A stretch of DNA of 64,000 nt from Sulfitobacter sabulilitoris (GTDB lineage: Bacteria > Pseudomonadota > Alphaproteobacteria > Rhodobacterales > Rhodobacteraceae), in assembly GCF_005887615.1 (NCBI RefSeq), contig NZ_VANS01000003.1:62001-126000 (forward strand), written 5' to 3'. Both the position numbers and the translations under genes were made by a program. This document shows, piece after piece, positions 19,596 through 28,648 of the stretch. The notes under the pieces are model-generated. The model made no database searches, was not told the origin of the DNA, and was given only the letters and a program-made list of their open reading frames with translations. Each line of letters starts with the position of its first letter. The first letter of the stretch is position 1.

Positions 19596-20273
19596 ATGAT
19601 CCTGCGGTTTCTGATCCTCTGCCTCGGCCTCGCCACCGGTCCCGCCCGTGCCTGCGATCTGGCGCTGGTGCTGGCGGTCGATGTGTCGGGATCCGTGGAT
19701 AGCCGCGAATACGACGTGCAGATGAGCGGGCTGGCCGCCGCCCTGCGCGACGGGATCGTGATCGACGCGCTGATCGAGCAAGCGGCACATATCACCCTGA
19801 TCCAATGGACCGGCGCCACCCGCCAGCGCCAGACGATCCCCTGGACCGCCATCGCATCGGCCGCCGATGTCGCCGCGCTGGCTGACGCCATCGATGGCAA
19901 CCGGCGCGTCTGGCGCAATTACTCGACCGCGATCGGCGAGGCGTTGATCACGGCGCGCGCCGCCTTTGACGGCGTGCCGCAGTGCAAGCGCCGGGTCATC
20001 GACGTCTCGGGCGACGGCATATCGAACGAAGGCGTCGCGCCGCAGGATCAGCGCGGGGCGCTGCGCGCGGCGGGGATCACCGTGAATGCGCTTGCGATCG
20101 AGACGGACGACACCGATCTGACCGGGTATTTTTACGAGAACATGATTACCGGCGAGGGCGCTTTTGTCATCACGGCCAATGGCTTTGACGATTATCCCGC
20201 ACAGATCCGCCGCAAATTGCAGCGCGAAACCCTGCGGCAGCTCAGCGATCTTGACCGCGCGACGGTGCAGTGA
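19596..20273 (+). CDS. DUF1194 family exported VWA-like protein
   Basis: The 225-residue protein has a short signal peptide (residues 1-19) and then a von Willebrand A-like domain with a MIDAS-type DVSGSVD sequence at 29-35, followed by an RRVIDVSGDGISNEG block. DUF1194 proteins are periplasmic with unknown ligands. Its TGA at 20271-20273 is the first part of the upstream half of the operator before sdhC, so the end of this gene and the sdh control region overlap by sequence. Confidence 0.85.
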   Translation: MILRFLILCLGLATGPARACDLALVLAVDVSGSVDSREYDVQMSGLAAALRDGIVIDALIEQAAHITLIQWTGATRQRQTIPWTAIASAADVAALADAIDGNRRVWRNYSTAIGEALITARAAFDGVPQCKRRVIDVSGDGISNEGVAPQDQRGALRAAGITVNALAIETDDTDLTGYFYENMITGEGAFVITANGFDDYPAQIRRKLQRETLRQLSDLDRATVQ

Positions 20274-20301
20274 TCACAGCAATTTAAAGCGTGATCACAA
20301 A
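20268..20301. promoter_or_regulatory. Paired palindromic operator upstream of sdhC
   Basis: Two GTGATCAC palindromes, 20270-20277 (within AGTGATCACAG) and 20291-20298 (within CGTGATCACAA), have centres 21 bp apart, exactly as upstream of sucC. The bases between and after them are also similar (GTGATCACAGCA then an A/T run, and GTGATCACAAA). The first overlaps the stop codon of the DUF1194 gene. The distance to the sdhC ATG is about 130 bp. A common regulator is inferred. Confidence 0.75.
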
Positions 20302-20430
20302 ACAGGCCCTTTCGGCGGCATTTTATGCCAACCGCGCCAATTAACCGCGCCTGATCGCGCCACAGACCCGTGACAGTCGCGTCAGAAGCGTTAGAAAGAG
20401 CAGCAAGAGATTGCAAAAAGGGAATCCCTC

Positions 20431-20814
20431 ATGGCCGATGTGAACCGGGGCAACCGCCCCCTGTCACCGCATATAACGATCTATCGCCCGCAACTGACGT
20501 CGATGACCTCGATCCTGACGCGGATCACGGGGAACGCCATGCTGATCTCGGCGCTGCTGGTGGTGTGGTGGTTCCTGGCCGCGGCGACATCCGCCGACGC
20601 CTATGCGACGGCCAACGGCGTGCTGACAAGCTGGTTCGGCGATCTGGTGATGACCCTGTCGCTGTGGGGGCTGTGGTATCACACCCTCGCGGGCGTGCGG
20701 CATCTCATCTGGGATCAGGGCGTCGGCCTCGACCTCGATACGGCCTACAAGATGGGCTACGCGGTCATCGGCGGCTCGTTCGTTCTGACCATCCTGACCA
20801 TCCTCGTGATCTGA
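20431..20814 (+). CDS. sdhC: Succinate dehydrogenase cytochrome b subunit
   Basis: SdhC is one of two membrane anchors holding haem b and the quinone site of complex II. The 127-residue protein has the RPLSPHITIYRPQLTSMTSI block at the N-terminus, followed by RITG, and three membrane segments. The histidines in the WYHTLAGVRHLIWD block are the likely haem ligand region. The start has an AAAAAGGGA ribosome site. It is the first gene of the sdh operon, 13 bp before sdhD. Confidence 0.95.
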   Translation: MADVNRGNRPLSPHITIYRPQLTSMTSILTRITGNAMLISALLVVWWFLAAATSADAYATANGVLTSWFGDLVMTLSLWGLWYHTLAGVRHLIWDQGVGLDLDTAYKMGYAVIGGSFVLTILTILVI

Positions 20815-20827
20815 AAAGGGCGCTGAC

Positions 20828-21199
20828 ATGCAATATCTGACAGACCGCAAACGGGCCGCTGGCCTTGGATCGGCCAAATCCGGCACCGCGCATTTCTGGT
20901 CCATGACCGTCAGTTCCGGCGCGCTGCTGGTTCTTATCCCCCTTTTCGTCTTTACCTTCGGGCCGATGCTGGGCGCGCCGCATGCCGATGTGGTCGCCTA
21001 TTTCGGGCGCCCCTTCCCGGCGATCGTGGCCACGCTGACGATCGTTGTGACGTTCAAACACTTCAACGACGGTGTGCAGACCCTGATCGAGGACTATGTT
21101 CACGGATTGGCACAAAAGGTCAGCATCGTCGTGATGACCTGCATCAGCTTTGCCGCAGCCGCGACCGGCCTTTTCGCCATCGCGCGCCTTGCGCTTTAA
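20828..21199 (+). CDS. sdhD: Succinate dehydrogenase membrane anchor subunit
   Basis: The 123-residue protein has three membrane segments and the HFNDGVQTLIEDYVH block near residue 78-92, the usual SdhD motif facing the haem and quinone site. A GGGCG site precedes the ATG. It is between sdhC and sdhA in the standard order. Confidence 0.93.
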   Translation: MQYLTDRKRAAGLGSAKSGTAHFWSMTVSSGALLVLIPLFVFTFGPMLGAPHADVVAYFGRPFPAIVATLTIVVTFKHFNDGVQTLIEDYVHGLAQKVSIVVMTCISFAAAATGLFAIARLAL

Positions 21200-21223
21200 C
21201 GCATCCACTCAGGAGACCGACAC

Positions 21224-23029
21224 ATGGCTTCTTACGATTACGAGACACATGAATACGACGTCGTCGTCGTCGGCGCCGGCGGTGCCGGCCTGCGCGCGAC
21301 ACTGGGTATGGCCGAACAGGGCCTGCGCACGGCCTGCGTGACCAAGGTGTTCCCGACCCGCAGCCACACCGTCGCGGCGCAGGGCGGCATCGCCGCGTCA
21401 CTGTCTAACATGGGTCCGGACAACTGGCAGTGGCACATGTACGACACCGTCAAGGGCTCCGACTGGTTGGGCGATACGGATGCGATGGAATACCTTGCCC
21501 GCGAAGCGCCCAAGGCGGTGTACGAGCTTGAACACTACGGCGTGCCGTTTTCGCGCACCGAAGAGGGCAAGATATACCAGCGGCCCTTTGGCGGTCACAC
21601 CACGCAATTCGGCGAAGGCCCGCCGGTTCAGCGCACCTGTGCCGCCGCCGACCGCACCGGCCACGCGATCCTGCACACGCTCTATGGCCAGAGTCTCAAG
21701 AACAACGCGGAATTCTACATCGAATATTTCGCCATCGACCTGATCATGTCGGACGATGGCGTGTGCCAGGGCGTGCTGTGCTGGAAGCTCGATGACGGCA
21801 CGATGCACTTGTTTTCGGCCAAGATGGTCGTGTTGGCCACCGGCGGCTATGGCCGCGCGTATTTCAGCGCCACCAGCGCGCATACCTGCACCGGTGACGG
21901 CGGCGGCATGACCGCGCGTGCCGGTCTGCCCCTGCAAGACATGGAATTCGTGCAGTTCCACCCCACCGGGATCTACGGCGCGGGCTGCCTGATCACCGAA
22001 GGCGCGCGGGGCGAGGGCGGATACCTGACCAACTCCGAAGGCGAGCGGTTCATGGAACGCTACGCGCCGACCTACAAGGATCTGGCCTCGCGCGATGTGG
22101 TGTCGCGCTGCATGACCATGGAAATCCGCGAGGGCCGCGGCGTCGGCGAAAAGAAAGACCATATCCACCTGCACCTCAATCACCTGCCCAAGGAAACGCT
22201 GGACCTGCGCCTGCCGGGCATCAGTGAAAGCGCCCGGATCTTTGCGGGGGTGGACCTGACCAAGGAGCCGATCCCGGTGCTGCCGACCGTTCACTACAAC
22301 ATGGGCGGCATCCCCACGAACTACTGGGGCGAAGTTCTGGCACCGACCAAGGACGACCCCGACAACGTCGCACCCGGCCTGATGGCCGTGGGCGAGGCGG
22401 GGTGCGCCTCGGTGCACGGGGCCAACCGCCTGGGCTCGAATTCGCTCATCGATCTTGTGGTGTTCGGTCGTGCCGCCGCGATCCGCGCCAAGGAAACCGT
22501 GGACCCGGCGGCCCCCGTGCCGACGCCCAACAAACGATCGGTCGAGGCCGCGTTCAGCCGCTTTGACGGGCTGCGCTATGCCAAGGGGCATGTGCCCACT
22601 GCAGAGCTGCGCCTCGAGATGCAGCAGACGATGCAGGCCGACGCCGCTGTCTTCCGGACCGACAAGACGCTGGCCGAGGGCGAAGAGAAAATGAAGTCCG
22701 TGGCGGGCAAGATCTCGGACCTCAAGGTCACGGATACCTCGCTGGTCTGGAACTCCGACCTGATGGAGACGCTGGAACTGACGAACCTGATGCCCAACGC
22801 GGTGGCCACAATCACCGCAGCCGCCGCGCGCAAGGAAAGCCGGGGCGCACATGCGCACGAGGACTACCCCGACCGCGATGACGAGAACTGGCGCAAGCAC
22901 AGCCTTGTCTGGTTCAAGGGCAACGAGGCCAGCCTTGGCTTTCGCGGCGTTCACCTGCAGCCGCTCACGAGCCACAACGAGGGCGGCATCGACCTGAAAA
23001 AGATCGCGCCCAAGGCACGGGTGTACTGA
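21224..23029 (+). CDS. sdhA: Succinate dehydrogenase flavoprotein subunit
   Basis: SdhA oxidises succinate to fumarate with covalently bound FAD. The 601-residue protein has the dinucleotide motif GAGGAGLRA at 18-26, the FAD-attachment histidine H48 in [11 protein letters not shown], the substrate-binding HPTG and RGEGG blocks, and the C-terminal DREDENW-like region (DRDDENW). Full family length. An AGGAG ribosome site precedes the ATG. A small lipoprotein gene follows after 5 bp, before sdhB. Confidence 0.98.
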   Translation: MASYDYETHEYDVVVVGAGGAGLRATLGMAEQGLRTACVTKVFPTRSHTVAAQGGIAASLSNMGPDNWQWHMYDTVKGSDWLGDTDAMEYLAREAPKAVYELEHYGVPFSRTEEGKIYQRPFGGHTTQFGEGPPVQRTCAAADRTGHAILHTLYGQSLKNNAEFYIEYFAIDLIMSDDGVCQGVLCWKLDDGTMHLFSAKMVVLATGGYGRAYFSATSAHTCTGDGGGMTARAGLPLQDMEFVQFHPTGIYGAGCLITEGARGEGGYLTNSEGERFMERYAPTYKDLASRDVVSRCMTMEIREGRGVGEKKDHIHLHLNHLPKETLDLRLPGISESARIFAGVDLTKEPIPVLPTVHYNMGGIPTNYWGEVLAPTKDDPDNVAPGLMAVGEAGCASVHGANRLGSNSLIDLVVFGRAAAIRAKETVDPAAPVPTPNKRSVEAAFSRFDGLRYAKGHVPTAELRLEMQQTMQADAAVFRTDKTLAEGEEKMKSVAGKISDLKVTDTSLVWNSDLMETLELTNLMPNAVATITAAAARKESRGAHAHEDYPDRDDENWRKHSLVWFKGNEASLGFRGVHLQPLTSHNEGGIDLKKIAPKARVY

Positions 23030-23034
23030 TCGCG

Positions 23035-23418
23035 ATGCGTGGTCGCTGTCTGACAGAACCCAAACGGCAGGGCGGCGTCGCCGCCGCGCGCTTGGCGCTT
23101 GGGCTATGCGCGGGGCTGATCCTGTCGGCCTGTGTCGAAATCCAGCAGGCCGCGGACCGAACGGGGCGCACCGCGGCCAAATCCGCCGTGACCGAAGCGA
23201 TTTACACCCGTTTCCCGCAGGTGCCCAAGGAATTGGTCGCGCCCTTCACCGACTGCATCGTCGACAATGCGACGGGTCCCGAAATCGCAGCGCTGGCGCA
23301 GGACGCCATTGTCGGCGTCGATGGCGAAAGCGCCGAGATGATCCGCACCATCCTATCCCGGCCCGCAACGGCTCGCTGCCTGACAGCGGTGCCGTTGAAG
23401 CCCGGCCAGACCATTTAA
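23035..23418 (+). CDS. Hypothetical lipoprotein between sdhA and sdhB
   Basis: The 127-residue protein has a basic N-terminus, a hydrophobic stretch and an LSAC lipobox near residue 33, so it is probably a lipid-anchored envelope protein. The mature part has two cysteines ([10 protein letters not shown] and [10 protein letters not shown]). It sits 5 bp after sdhA and 11 bp before sdhB in the same direction, and so is part of the operon. I do not recognise a family, and its role in complex II is unknown. Confidence 0.75.
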   Translation: MRGRCLTEPKRQGGVAAARLALGLCAGLILSACVEIQQAADRTGRTAAKSAVTEAIYTRFPQVPKELVAPFTDCIVDNATGPEIAALAQDAIVGVDGESAEMIRTILSRPATARCLTAVPLKPGQTI

Positions 23419-23429
23419 GGAGACGCGAC

Positions 23430-24209
23430 ATGGTTCAACTGACCCTGCCCAAGAATTCCCGCATGACCAAGGGCAAGACATGGCCCAAGCCCGAAGGGGC
23501 CACAAACCTGCGCAAGTTCCAGATCTATCGCTGGAACCCCGATGACGGAAAGAACCCGCGCGTCGACACTTATTTCGTCGATCTGGATGACTGCGGCCCG
23601 ATGATCCTGGACGCGCTGATCAAGATCAAGAACGAGATCGATCCCACACTGACCTTCCGCCGGTCCTGCCGCGAGGGGATCTGCGGGTCTTGTGCGATGA
23701 ACATCGACGGGATCAACACGCTGGCCTGTATCTATGGCATGGACGAGGTGAAGGGCGACGTGAAGATCTATCCGCTGCCGCACATGCCGGTGGTCAAGGA
23801 CCTGATCCCCGATCTCACGCATTTCTACGCGCAGCACGCGTCGATCATGCCGTGGCTCGAGACCAAGACGAACCGCCCCGCCAAGGAGTGGCGCCAGTCG
23901 ATCGAAGACCGCAAGAAGCTTGATGGTCTGTATGAATGCGTGATGTGCGCGTCGTGTTCCACCGCGTGCCCCAGCTACTGGTGGAACGGCGATCGCTACC
24001 TCGGGCCAGCCGCCCTGTTGCATGCGTATCGCTGGATCATCGACAGCCGCGACGAGGCGACCGGCGAACGCCTGGACGAGTTGGAGGATCCCTTCAAGCT
24101 TTATCGCTGCCACACGATCATGAACTGCGCCAAGACCTGCCCAAAGGGATTGAACCCGGCGGAGGCGATTTCGAACATCAAGAAGATGATGGTCGAACGT
24201 ACGGTCTGA
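23430..24209 (+). CDS. sdhB: Succinate dehydrogenase iron-sulfur subunit
   Basis: SdhB carries electrons from FAD to quinone. The 259-residue protein has the [2Fe-2S] cysteines C80, C85, C88 and C100. The first group of the dicluster domain is C170, C173, C176 and C180 and the second is C227, C233 and C237, so all three clusters are intact. A ribosome site AAGGAGA precedes the ATG. It is the last gene of the operon and is followed by a terminator. Confidence 0.98.
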   Translation: MVQLTLPKNSRMTKGKTWPKPEGATNLRKFQIYRWNPDDGKNPRVDTYFVDLDDCGPMILDALIKIKNEIDPTLTFRRSCREGICGSCAMNIDGINTLACIYGMDEVKGDVKIYPLPHMPVVKDLIPDLTHFYAQHASIMPWLETKTNRPAKEWRQSIEDRKKLDGLYECVMCASCSTACPSYWWNGDRYLGPAALLHAYRWIIDSRDEATGERLDELEDPFKLYRCHTIMNCAKTCPKGLNPAEAISNIKKMMVERTV

Positions 24210-24277
24210 TCCCGGTGCACACCGGGGGCTATCCCCCCGGACCCTACGGGGTATTTGACGTCGGAAGAAACGGCAGG

Positions 24278-24311
24278 GCGGGGACCGGTTGCACGGTTCC
24301 CGCTTTTGTTT
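24278..24311 (+). terminator. sdh operon terminator
   Basis: A 10-bp stem with one G-U pair (24278-24287 with 24294-24303, 6-base loop) is followed by TTTTGTTT. This is a standard rho-independent terminator about 70 bp after sdhB. Confidence 0.85.
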
Positions 24312-24380
24312 GACCATGCGTCAGGTTGGACAGGTCGCGGCGCAATGGCTTAGCGTTCCGGCACGGCCGGGGAGGGCAGA

Positions 24381-26024
24381 ATGGCGGATGCGGATATCAT
24401 CATCGTGGGGGCGGGGCTGTCGGGGCTCGTCGCCGCGCACGAGGCCATAGGGCGCGGGCGCAGTGTGCTGATGCTCGACATGGAGGGGCCGCAAAGCCTT
24501 GGCGGGCAGGCGTTCTGGTCGCTGGGCGGACTGTTCATGATCGACACGCCGGAGCAGCGCCGGATGGGGATCCGCGACAGCCGCGACCTGGCCGCCGCCG
24601 ACTGGATGGGGTCGGCGCAATTCGACCGCCCAGAGGATGCCAACCCCCGCGCCTGGGCAGAGGCCTATCTGGACTGGGCCGCGGGCGGCAAGCGCAGCTA
24701 CCTTGCCGGTGTCGGCATGCGCTGGTTTCCGGTGGTCGGCTGGGCCGAACGGGGCGGGGCGCTGGCGGACGGACATGGCAATTCGGTGCCGCGGTTTCAT
24801 ATCACCTGGGGCGTGGGCGAAGGCATCGTCGCGCCATTCGCCGACCTGGCGCGGTCCTACGTGGCGGCGGGCAAGCTGCGCATCGCCTATCGCCACCGGG
24901 TGACAACGCTCGACGTGGTGGATGGCCGCGTGACGGGTGTCGCGGGCGAGGTTCTGGCCGACGACGATGCCCTGCGCGGCGCGCCCACCACCCGCGACGT
25001 GGCGGGCGAATTCCGCTATTCGGCCGAGAACGTGATCCTCGCCTCCGGGGGCATCGGCGGCAACCACGACCTGGTGCGCGCGCAGTGGCCGGTGGGGCGG
25101 CTCGGCACACCGCCGGCGCATATGATCTCCGGCGTACCGGATTTCGTCGATGGGCAGATGGGGCAGGTGGCCGAAGCGGCCGGCGCCCATGCGATCAACG
25201 GCGACCGGATGTGGCACTATACCGAGGGCGTGCACAACTGGGATCCGATCTGGCCCCGCCACGGTATCCGCATCTTGCCGGGGCCGTCGTCGATATGGTT
25301 CGATGCAAACGGTGTCCGGATGCAGGCGCCCTGTCTGCCGGGGTTCGACACGCTTTCGACGCTCAGGCGCATCTTGCAGACCGGGCATGGGCACAGTTGG
25401 TTCATTCTGACGCAAAAGATCATTGAAAAGGAATTCGCGCTTTCCGGATCCGAACAGAACCCGGATCTGGTTTCGGGCAAATGGGCAAATGTTCTGCGTG
25501 AGCGGTTGGCAAAAGGGGCGACGCGCGCGGTCGAGGCGTTCAAGACCAAGGGCGAGGATTTCGTCGTCGCCACCACGCTTGAGAAACTTGTTGCGGGTAT
25601 GAATGCGCTTGCCCCCGATACACCGCTGGATGCCTCTGCCCTGCGTGCACAGATCGAAGCGCGTGACCGCCAGATCGACAACCCGTTTTCCAAGGATGCG
25701 CAGGTAACGGCGATCCGCGGCGCGCGGGCATACCGGGGCGACCGGTTGATCCGGACTGCCAAACCGCACCGCATACTGGATGCCGCACATGGGCCGCTGA
25801 TCGCCGTGCGCCTCAACGTGCTCACCCGCAAATCGCTGGGCGGGTTGCATACCGACCTTGATGCGCGTGTGCTGCGCCCCGACGGACGCCTGTTCGAAGG
25901 GCTTTATGCCGTGGGCGAGGTGTCGGGGTTCGGCGGGGGCGGCTACCACGGCTACAACGCGCTCGAGGGAACGTTTCTGGGTGGGTGCATCTTTTCCGGC
26001 AGGCAGGCGGGCCGTCACGCGTGA
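24381..26024 (+). CDS. FAD-dependent oxidoreductase (KstD / fumarate reductase-like)
   Basis: The 547-residue protein has the FAD motif GAGLSGLVAAHEA near residues 11-23, an LGGQAFWS block and a C-terminal LYAVGEVSGFGGGGYHGYNA block. This matches the FAD-binding dehydrogenase family related to 3-ketosteroid dehydrogenase and fumarate reductase flavoproteins. The substrate is not visible. It begins after the sdh terminator, so it is a separate transcript. The stop overlaps the GTG of the next small gene (GTGA). Confidence 0.85.
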   Translation: MADADIIIVGAGLSGLVAAHEAIGRGRSVLMLDMEGPQSLGGQAFWSLGGLFMIDTPEQRRMGIRDSRDLAAADWMGSAQFDRPEDANPRAWAEAYLDWAAGGKRSYLAGVGMRWFPVVGWAERGGALADGHGNSVPRFHITWGVGEGIVAPFADLARSYVAAGKLRIAYRHRVTTLDVVDGRVTGVAGEVLADDDALRGAPTTRDVAGEFRYSAENVILASGGIGGNHDLVRAQWPVGRLGTPPAHMISGVPDFVDGQMGQVAEAAGAHAINGDRMWHYTEGVHNWDPIWPRHGIRILPGPSSIWFDANGVRMQAPCLPGFDTLSTLRRILQTGHGHSWFILTQKIIEKEFALSGSEQNPDLVSGKWANVLRERLAKGATRAVEAFKTKGEDFVVATTLEKLVAGMNALAPDTPLDASALRAQIEARDRQIDNPFSKDAQVTAIRGARAYRGDRLIRTAKPHRILDAAHGPLIAVRLNVLTRKSLGGLHTDLDARVLRPDGRLFEGLYAVGEVSGFGGGGYHGYNALEGTFLGGCIFSGRQAGRHA

Positions 26025-26233
26025 TCGTCGTCATCGGCCTGATCGTCGCATTCGTTCTCGTCGTGATATTCTCGCGGCGCGGCACACGGGCATGCCGGTG
26101 GCGGGCGGATCGAACCGGCGACAAGGGTGCGCTGCGGAAATACCGTTGTGCCGCCTGCGGCGCCGAAGCCTTCACCGCCACGGACGGGCCGCCGCGCGAC
26201 TGCAAGGCCGATGTGAACCGCCCCAGACTGTGA
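26021..26233 (+). CDS. Small membrane protein with a zinc-ribbon-like tail
   Basis: The 70-residue product starts at a GTG overlapping the previous stop. It has one hydrophobic segment (MIVVIGLIVAFVLVVIFSRR) followed by a cytosolic tail with cysteines in YRCAACGAEAF and PPRDCKAD, suggestive of a small metal-binding knuckle. It is coupled to the flavoprotein gene. No family was recognised. Confidence 0.65.
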   Translation: MIVVIGLIVAFVLVVIFSRRGTRACRWRADRTGDKGALRKYRCAACGAEAFTATDGPPRDCKADVNRPRL

Positions 26234-26298
26234 TGCCTTGCACCCCTGCCGCAAGGGTATAGCTTGGTCGCAGTGAAACCGACCGAAGGCCCGCCACC

Positions 26299-27141
26299 AT
26301 GACACCACCCCCAGACGCCGACGCCCGCCGCGCGGTCTTGCCCGTCATCTGCTATCCGGTGGAAACCCTGCCGCAAGCGGACATGGCGCTATACGCAAAC
26401 GCGCGCGAGACCCTGACAAAAACCGGCGAAACCGTGGTTCCGCCCCGCGATGCCGCCTGTTTTACCGTGCCGGCAGGACATTTTTTCCGTATCACCTCTG
26501 TCGATGGGCCTCAGGTGGGCGACCTGAACCTGTGGAACGCCGCCGACCTGTCGGAACGATTTTACTCCGGCAAGACCCGCGCGCTGCACGGGACGCATGT
26601 CACACGGGGCGACAGGGTGTGGTCCGCTTTTCCGCATCTACGCCCGATGGCCACCATCACGCACGACAGCCTTGACTGGTACGGCATCGATGCATTCGGG
26701 GGATCCGTCCACGATGTGATCGGCACCCGCTGCGACCCTTACACCCACAATCTCCTCTCCGGCGGCCAGTACCATCACTGCTGCCACTCCAACCTCACGC
26801 GCGCGCTGGCGTCACATCTGGGGGTGCCGGTGGAGGTTGCAGAACCGCATGTCCACGATGTGCTGAACGTGTTCATGTGCACGGGGTTCACGCGCGACAC
26901 GGGCCAGTATTTCATGAAGGCCAGCCCGGTACGGCCCGGTGACAGCCTGGAATTCTTCGCCGAGATCGATCTCCTCGGCTGCCTCAGCGCCTGTCCCGGC
27001 GGCGATTGCTCCACCGTTCATTCCAGCGATGCCGCGGCCTGCCATCCCCTGCTTGTCGAAGTGTTCGCACCACGGCCCGAAACCCTCCAAGGGTGGCGGC
27101 AGCCCGCCCGCAACGGATACGACCGCGGTCACGGCGCCTGA
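26299..27141 (+). CDS. DUF1989 (urea carboxylase-associated) family protein
   Basis: The 280-residue protein has the DUF1989 pattern: VPAGHFFRITSVDGPQVGDL near residues 57-76, the HLRPMATITHDS block, the HHCCHSN block near 151-157 and the DVLNVFMCTG block. Such proteins occur with urea carboxylase/allophanate hydrolase genes or alone. Cysteines and histidines in the HHCCHSN and CPGGDCS regions may bind metal. No urea carboxylase gene is nearby, so the role is open. Confidence 0.8.
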   Translation: MTPPPDADARRAVLPVICYPVETLPQADMALYANARETLTKTGETVVPPRDAACFTVPAGHFFRITSVDGPQVGDLNLWNAADLSERFYSGKTRALHGTHVTRGDRVWSAFPHLRPMATITHDSLDWYGIDAFGGSVHDVIGTRCDPYTHNLLSGGQYHHCCHSNLTRALASHLGVPVEVAEPHVHDVLNVFMCTGFTRDTGQYFMKASPVRPGDSLEFFAEIDLLGCLSACPGGDCSTVHSSDAAACHPLLVEVFAPRPETLQGWRQPARNGYDRGHGA

Positions 27142-27176
27142 TCTTCTTTGGGTCGGAAATACTCCCGCCGGAGGCC
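27141..27176 (-). repeat. Intergenic repeat, copy 1 of the GCCTCCGGCGG-type
   Basis: On the minus strand the element reads GCCTCCGGCGG, then about 18 bases, then CCCAAAGAAG. It lies between the ends of the DUF1989 gene and deoD. Similar copies are at 55354-55387 (minus) and 63659-63693 (plus), all just past gene ends. Confidence 0.7.
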
Positions 27177-27207
27177 CTCTCAAAACCACCGGCACGCCGT
27201 CCCGATC

Positions 27208-27912
27208 TCAGGCAAAGGCCGCCTCGAGTGCAATCTCCACCATATCGCCAAAGCTGCGCTCGCGTTGATCGGCGGGCAGGGCCTCGCCGGTCTGCAAATG
27301 GTCGCTGACGGTCAGCACCGCCAGCGCGCGGCGTTTGTGACGGGCCGCAAGCGTGTACAGTTCCGCCGCTTCCATCTCGACTCCCAGGATGCCGTGGCGC
27401 ACCATCTGTTCATCCAGGTCCGGCCGCTCGGCATAGAACACGTCCGAGGAATAGATACCGCCCACATGGGTTTTCGTGCCGCGGGCCTCGGCTGCATCCA
27501 CCGCGGCGCGCAACAGGGTCCAATCGGCGCAAGGCGCGAAGTTCAGCTCGCGCAGGATCCCCGACGAAGGCGAGGTGATCGTGCTGGCCGTCATCGCGAT
27601 GATCACATCGCGGATCCCCACATGGGGTTGCATTCCGCCACACGACCCGATCCGAACGAGCGTCTGTGCGCCGTATTCGGCCATCAGTTCGTTGGCGTAG
27701 ATCGACAAGGATGGCATTCCCATCCCCGAACCCTGGATCGTCACCCGGTGCCCGCGCCATGTGCCGGTAAAGCCCAACATGCCGCGGACTTCGTTGACAA
27801 GCTGGGCATCCTCCAGAAAGGTCTCCGCCGCCCATTTGGCGCGATAGGGATCGCCCGGCATCAACACGGTTTCGGCGATATCGCCCGGTTTCGCACCGAT
27901 ATGAACTGTCAT
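27208..27912 (-). CDS. deoD: Purine nucleoside phosphorylase (DeoD type)
   Basis: DeoD cleaves purine nucleosides with phosphate, releasing base and (deoxy)ribose 1-phosphate. The 234-residue protein starts [20 protein letters not shown] and has the [23 protein letters not shown] and [10 protein letters not shown] blocks of the hexameric bacterial type, with the catalytic aspartate in LTVSDHL. An AGGAGAG ribosome site precedes the ATG. It could use nucleosides brought in by the BMP-type transporter encoded 12 kb away; this is inference. Confidence 0.95.
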   Translation of the reverse strand: MTVHIGAKPGDIAETVLMPGDPYRAKWAAETFLEDAQLVNEVRGMLGFTGTWRGHRVTIQGSGMGMPSLSIYANELMAEYGAQTLVRIGSCGGMQPHVGIRDVIIAMTASTITSPSSGILRELNFAPCADWTLLRAAVDAAEARGTKTHVGGIYSSDVFYAERPDLDEQMVRHGILGVEMEAAELYTLAARHKRRALAVLTVSDHLQTGEALPADQRERSFGDMVEIALEAAFA

Positions 27913-28202
27913 GGCATGTCTCTCCTGTCGGACAGCGCCGCCGATCCATTGGCGCGCGTCTTGGTCCGTCTTGGCGTGAAACCGCGCGCGGATCAACCCC
28001 GCCACGACAGGGCGCGCGTCTTGACGGTCGCTGAATGACTGCCGATACGACTGCCGCCTGCCGCGCAATTGCCGCGTGCCGCAGATTATTCGGCCCGTCG
28101 GAATCGGGGCAAGGAAAGGCTGGAAACGAAACCAGCGAAACCCGCCAGGATCAATCCGTCAGCGGGCCGGGCTGGATCGGCGGCAAGCGTCTGGCGACGA
28201 AA

Positions 28203-28541
28203 TCAAATCGCCATGTCTTCGGGGGCAACGCCCTTTGCAACCGCGTCCCGGTACCAATTCGGCTGGCGGCCCTTGCCGGTCCAGGTCTGGGATGCGTCAG
28301 CCGGGTTGGCGAATTTCGCCTTTGATTTCGGCTTTGCGGGTTTCGCCTTTTTCGCGGATTTTGCGGGTTTTTCGCCGCCTTCCAATTCCGCCAGCGAAAA
28401 CCCGAATTCCGCAGCCGCCTTTTCCGCGGCCTTGCGCGCGTCGCGCCGGTCACGTGCCTGTGCCGCGGCAAGCGCCTTTTTGGTGTCGAACAAGAGCTTT
28501 TCAAGCTCTTTTCGCGACATGGATTTCAAATCGGCCATCAT
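28203..28541 (-). CDS. H-NS-family histone-like protein
   Basis: The 112-residue protein has an N-terminal coiled-coil-like oligomerisation region (residues 1-50, rich in Lys/Glu/Ala), a Lys/Ala/Pro linker near 55-75 and the C-terminal DNA-binding block ADASQTWTGKGRQPNWY. That block is the hallmark of the H-NS family and its alphaproteobacterial members (HvrA/Spb type). It should bind AT-rich DNA and affect global expression. The start is one of two adjacent ATGs after a GGAGAT site. The 107 bp upstream are unusually AT-rich. Confidence 0.9.
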   Translation of the reverse strand: MMADLKSMSRKELEKLLFDTKKALAAAQARDRRDARKAAEKAAAEFGFSLAELEGGEKPAKSAKKAKPAKPKSKAKFANPADASQTWTGKGRQPNWYRDAVAKGVAPEDMAI

Positions 28542-28593
28542 TGCATATCTCCGGAATGTGCAGGATTATGCAACTTTTACACAATAGCCGATT

Positions 28594-28631
28594 ACAATTG
28601 CAATTCCAAAATCGATTGCAGGCAATATTCA
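28594..28631 (-). promoter_or_regulatory. TTGCAA-type palindromes upstream of the H-NS-like gene
   Basis: Two short inverted repeats lie 53-86 bp before the start codon: AATTGCAATT at 28596-28605 and ATTGC-AG-GCAAT at 28615-28626. The latter is followed by ATTC, and the 10-mer GGCAATATTC is found again in the ccr leader at about 32222-32231. The region is much more AT-rich than its surroundings. It may be a binding site of this protein itself or of a TTGC-type regulator. Confidence 0.4.
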
Positions 28632-28648
28632 ACCATATGCGGAAATCC

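Noticed and set aside
21398-22975. A 525-codon minus-strand frame opposite sdhA
   Set aside because: Antisense of sdhA with no recognisable domain.
27913-28202. A gene in the 290 bp between deoD and the H-NS-like gene
   Set aside because: Short frames exist but none has a ribosome site or convincing composition; the region is treated as the deoD promoter and the H-NS-like gene's 3' end.
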